DNA of 64,000 nucleotides from NCBI GenBank assembly GCA_905479995.1, contig CAJQON010000040.1, positions 1 through 64,000 of the forward strand, in the 5' to 3' direction. The notes below the pieces were generated by a model. That model did not search any database and was not told the origin of the DNA. It saw only the letters and a list, made by a program, of their open reading frames with translations. Shown here piece by piece: positions 62,952 to 64,000 of this stretch (its first letter is position 1; every line of letters begins with the position of its first letter). This DNA is from an uncultured Flavobacteriales bacterium. GTDB taxonomy: Bacteria; Bacteroidota; Bacteroidia; Flavobacteriales_E; Vicingaceae. The position numbers and the translations under genes are program-made.

Positions 62952-64000
62952 ATGAAAAGTTTAAACTCAATTAAGTATTCTATGCTCATAGCAATTTATT
63001 CTTTGCTAAGTTTTGTAAATATAAACAGAGCCAATGCCCAAGATTTTAATTTAGTTAATAAAGTAGTGGCTTCTGATAGGGGGGGAGATGACCAATTTGG
63101 TGTAGCTGTTGCCATATCCGACAATTATGCCATAGTGGGTGCATATAATGAAGATGGCATTGGTTTGGATTCTATTCATAATGCTGGTGCAGCATACATT
63201 TATACTAAAAGTGCTAGTGGTGCTTGGGTTGAAATGCAAAAACTAGTGGCATCTGATAGAGATTCTATTGATGCATATTTTGGAGCTGCTGTTGCAATTT
63301 CTGGTAATTATGCCATTGTAGGGTCTTACGGAGATGGGGATACTATTGGAGCTAGTAATACAACTTATTTACAACATGCTGGTTCTGCTTATATCTTTGA
63401 AAGAAATACAGCTACTGGGATATGGGAAGAAAAACAAAAGATAGTAGCCATTGATAGACAGTTTAGAGCACGTTTTGGATATGCTGTTGCAATTTCTAAA
63501 AACTTTGCTGTTGTTGGTGCGAAAGATTTTGGACCGGGAGGTGCTGCATATGTATTTGAAAGAGGGTCATCTGGCTGGGGGAATACTCAAAAAATAACAT
63601 CGAACTCAAGCCAATCAGGTGACCTATTTGGTACTTCGGTAGCAATATATGGCAACCATATAGCTGTAGGATCTCCTGAGGATGATATCTTATTAAAGGA
63701 TAGGGCTGGTTCTGCATACGTTTTTGAACAAGATGGAAGCGGAATATGGAATGAAACTCAAAAAATAGTCCCTTCAGATAGTGATACAAATAGCTATTTT
63801 GGCTTTTCAGTATCAATTTCCGATAGTTCGCTTTTGGTAGGAGCGTATAACGAAGATTTTGCGGATACTTCAGGAAATAATTACATAGAAAATGCTGGTG
63901 CTGCTTATGTATTTGAGAAGACAAATGGTATTTGGCAACAACAGCAAAAAATAGTGGCCTCTGATCGATTAAAAGATGATCATTTTGGTTGGTCAGTTTC
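62952..64000 (+). CDS. Secreted FG-GAP repeat protein, 3' end outside window
   Basis: This gene is not in the track because it runs off the right edge. From the ATG at 62952 the frame is open for 349 codons. A signal peptide (SMLIAIYSLLSFVN-like, ending NRANAQ) is followed by FG-GAP-type repeats of about 60 residues, each with a DxxFGxxVAIS stretch, AIVGA and an acidic turn, then AAYIF-like AGAAYVFE and a KIVASD ending. At least five units are visible, as in a beta-propeller of integrin-alpha type. It is expected to be secreted; a T9SS tail may lie outside the window. A G7 run (63079-63085) lies just after the signal peptide, in an otherwise AT-rich gene. Confidence 0.9.
   Translation, partial: MKSLNSIKYSMLIAIYSLLSFVNINRANAQDFNLVNKVVASDRGGDDQFGVAVAISDNYAIVGAYNEDGIGLDSIHNAGAAYIYTKSASGAWVEMQKLVASDRDSIDAYFGAAVAISGNYAIVGSYGDGDTIGASNTTYLQHAGSAYIFERNTATGIWEEKQKIVAIDRQFRARFGYAVAISKNFAVVGAKDFGPGGAAYVFERGSSGWGNTQKITSNSSQSGDLFGTSVAIYGNHIAVGSPEDDILLKDRAGSAYVFEQDGSGIWNETQKIVPSDSDTNSYFGFSVSISDSSLLVGAYNEDFADTSGNNYIENAGAAYVFEKTNGIWQQQQKIVASDRLKDDHFGWSV

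Noticed and set aside
63496-63924. 142-aa minus-strand ORF
   Set aside because: It is a shadow of the FG-GAP gene, whose plus-strand frame has clear repeats and a signal peptide.

Overview
The window looks like a chromosomal segment of an AT-rich member of the Bacteroidota, most likely order Flavobacteriales. The evidence is two secreted proteins with type IX secretion (T9SS) C-terminal sorting domains, promoters of the Bacteroidota TTG-N19..22-TAnnTTTG type, a DUF4834 protein, a GWxTD lipoprotein, a GldM C-terminal-like protein, and dispersed repeats whose translation (CHPELVEG) is familiar from this phylum. Genus cannot be read from the sequence. No tRNA, rRNA, CRISPR array, prophage or insertion sequence was seen.

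Layout. 1-8.6 kb: an unrecognised Lys-rich ORF running in from the left edge, lolD-like ABC ATPase, sucC, a polytopic membrane protein, ffh, folD and an orphan PAS histidine kinase. 8.7-17 kb (mostly minus): a frameshifted 5' remnant of a gene whose full-length paralog lies at 38.3 kb, then rarA, a small secreted GldM-C-like protein, DUF1697, hldD, the futalosine-pathway genes mqnD and mqnB, a saccharopine dehydrogenase-like gene, DUF423, a CPBP membrane protein and an NTF2-like lipoprotein. 17-25.7 kb: a 1068-aa secreted metzincin-like protein, hutH, hisS, an HD-domain protein, ettA. 25.8-31.1 kb: GNAT, a UbiA-family prenyltransferase (probably MqnP), a SanA/YdcF-like protein, a PadR regulator with a PspC-domain partner, a small Cys-rich membrane protein, trmD. 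31.2-35.3 kb: the biotin operon bioB-bioF-bioD-bioA. 35.3-46.5 kb: secreted M1 peptidase, the 511-aa paralog, rlmB-like, PqqB-like hydrolase, sulfotransferase, GWxTD protein, rmuC, L,D-transpeptidase, SDR. 46.6-56.8 kb: rpmH (absent from the ORF track), carB, DUF4834, RDD, two intradiol-dioxygenase-like lipoproteins, AI-2E-family protein, RluA-type pseudouridine synthase, mutL, rhomboid. 56.8-64 kb: a repeat-rich zone containing a GIY-YIG nuclease gene bracketed by inverted repeat copies, a second rhomboid, a uvrB broken by a one-base frameshift, a secreted protein with duplicated EF-hand/beta modules, a 726-bp repeat-filled gap, and an FG-GAP secreted protein cut by the right edge.

How the genes work together. 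mqnD, mqnB and the prenyltransferase point to menaquinone synthesis through futalosine. bioBFDA gives the late steps from pimeloyl-ACP to biotin. sucC, folD, hutH and carB are core metabolism; rarA, rmuC, mutL and uvrB are genome maintenance; ffh, trmD, rlmB, hisS, rpmH and ettA serve translation and secretion.

The most interesting material is repetitive. Eight long imperfect hairpins between 56.8 and 62.8 kb share two conserved boxes (GTTCGAGT and TCGAGAAC), while inner and outer stem arms differ between copies yet stay complementary within the better-preserved copies. Two of these, in inverted orientation, sit directly against the two ends of the small GIY-YIG nuclease gene. A different repeat family supplies the start codon of mqnD and encodes an in-frame peptide inside bioF. 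These patterns were read by eye; genome-wide copy numbers and homology searches were not possible here.
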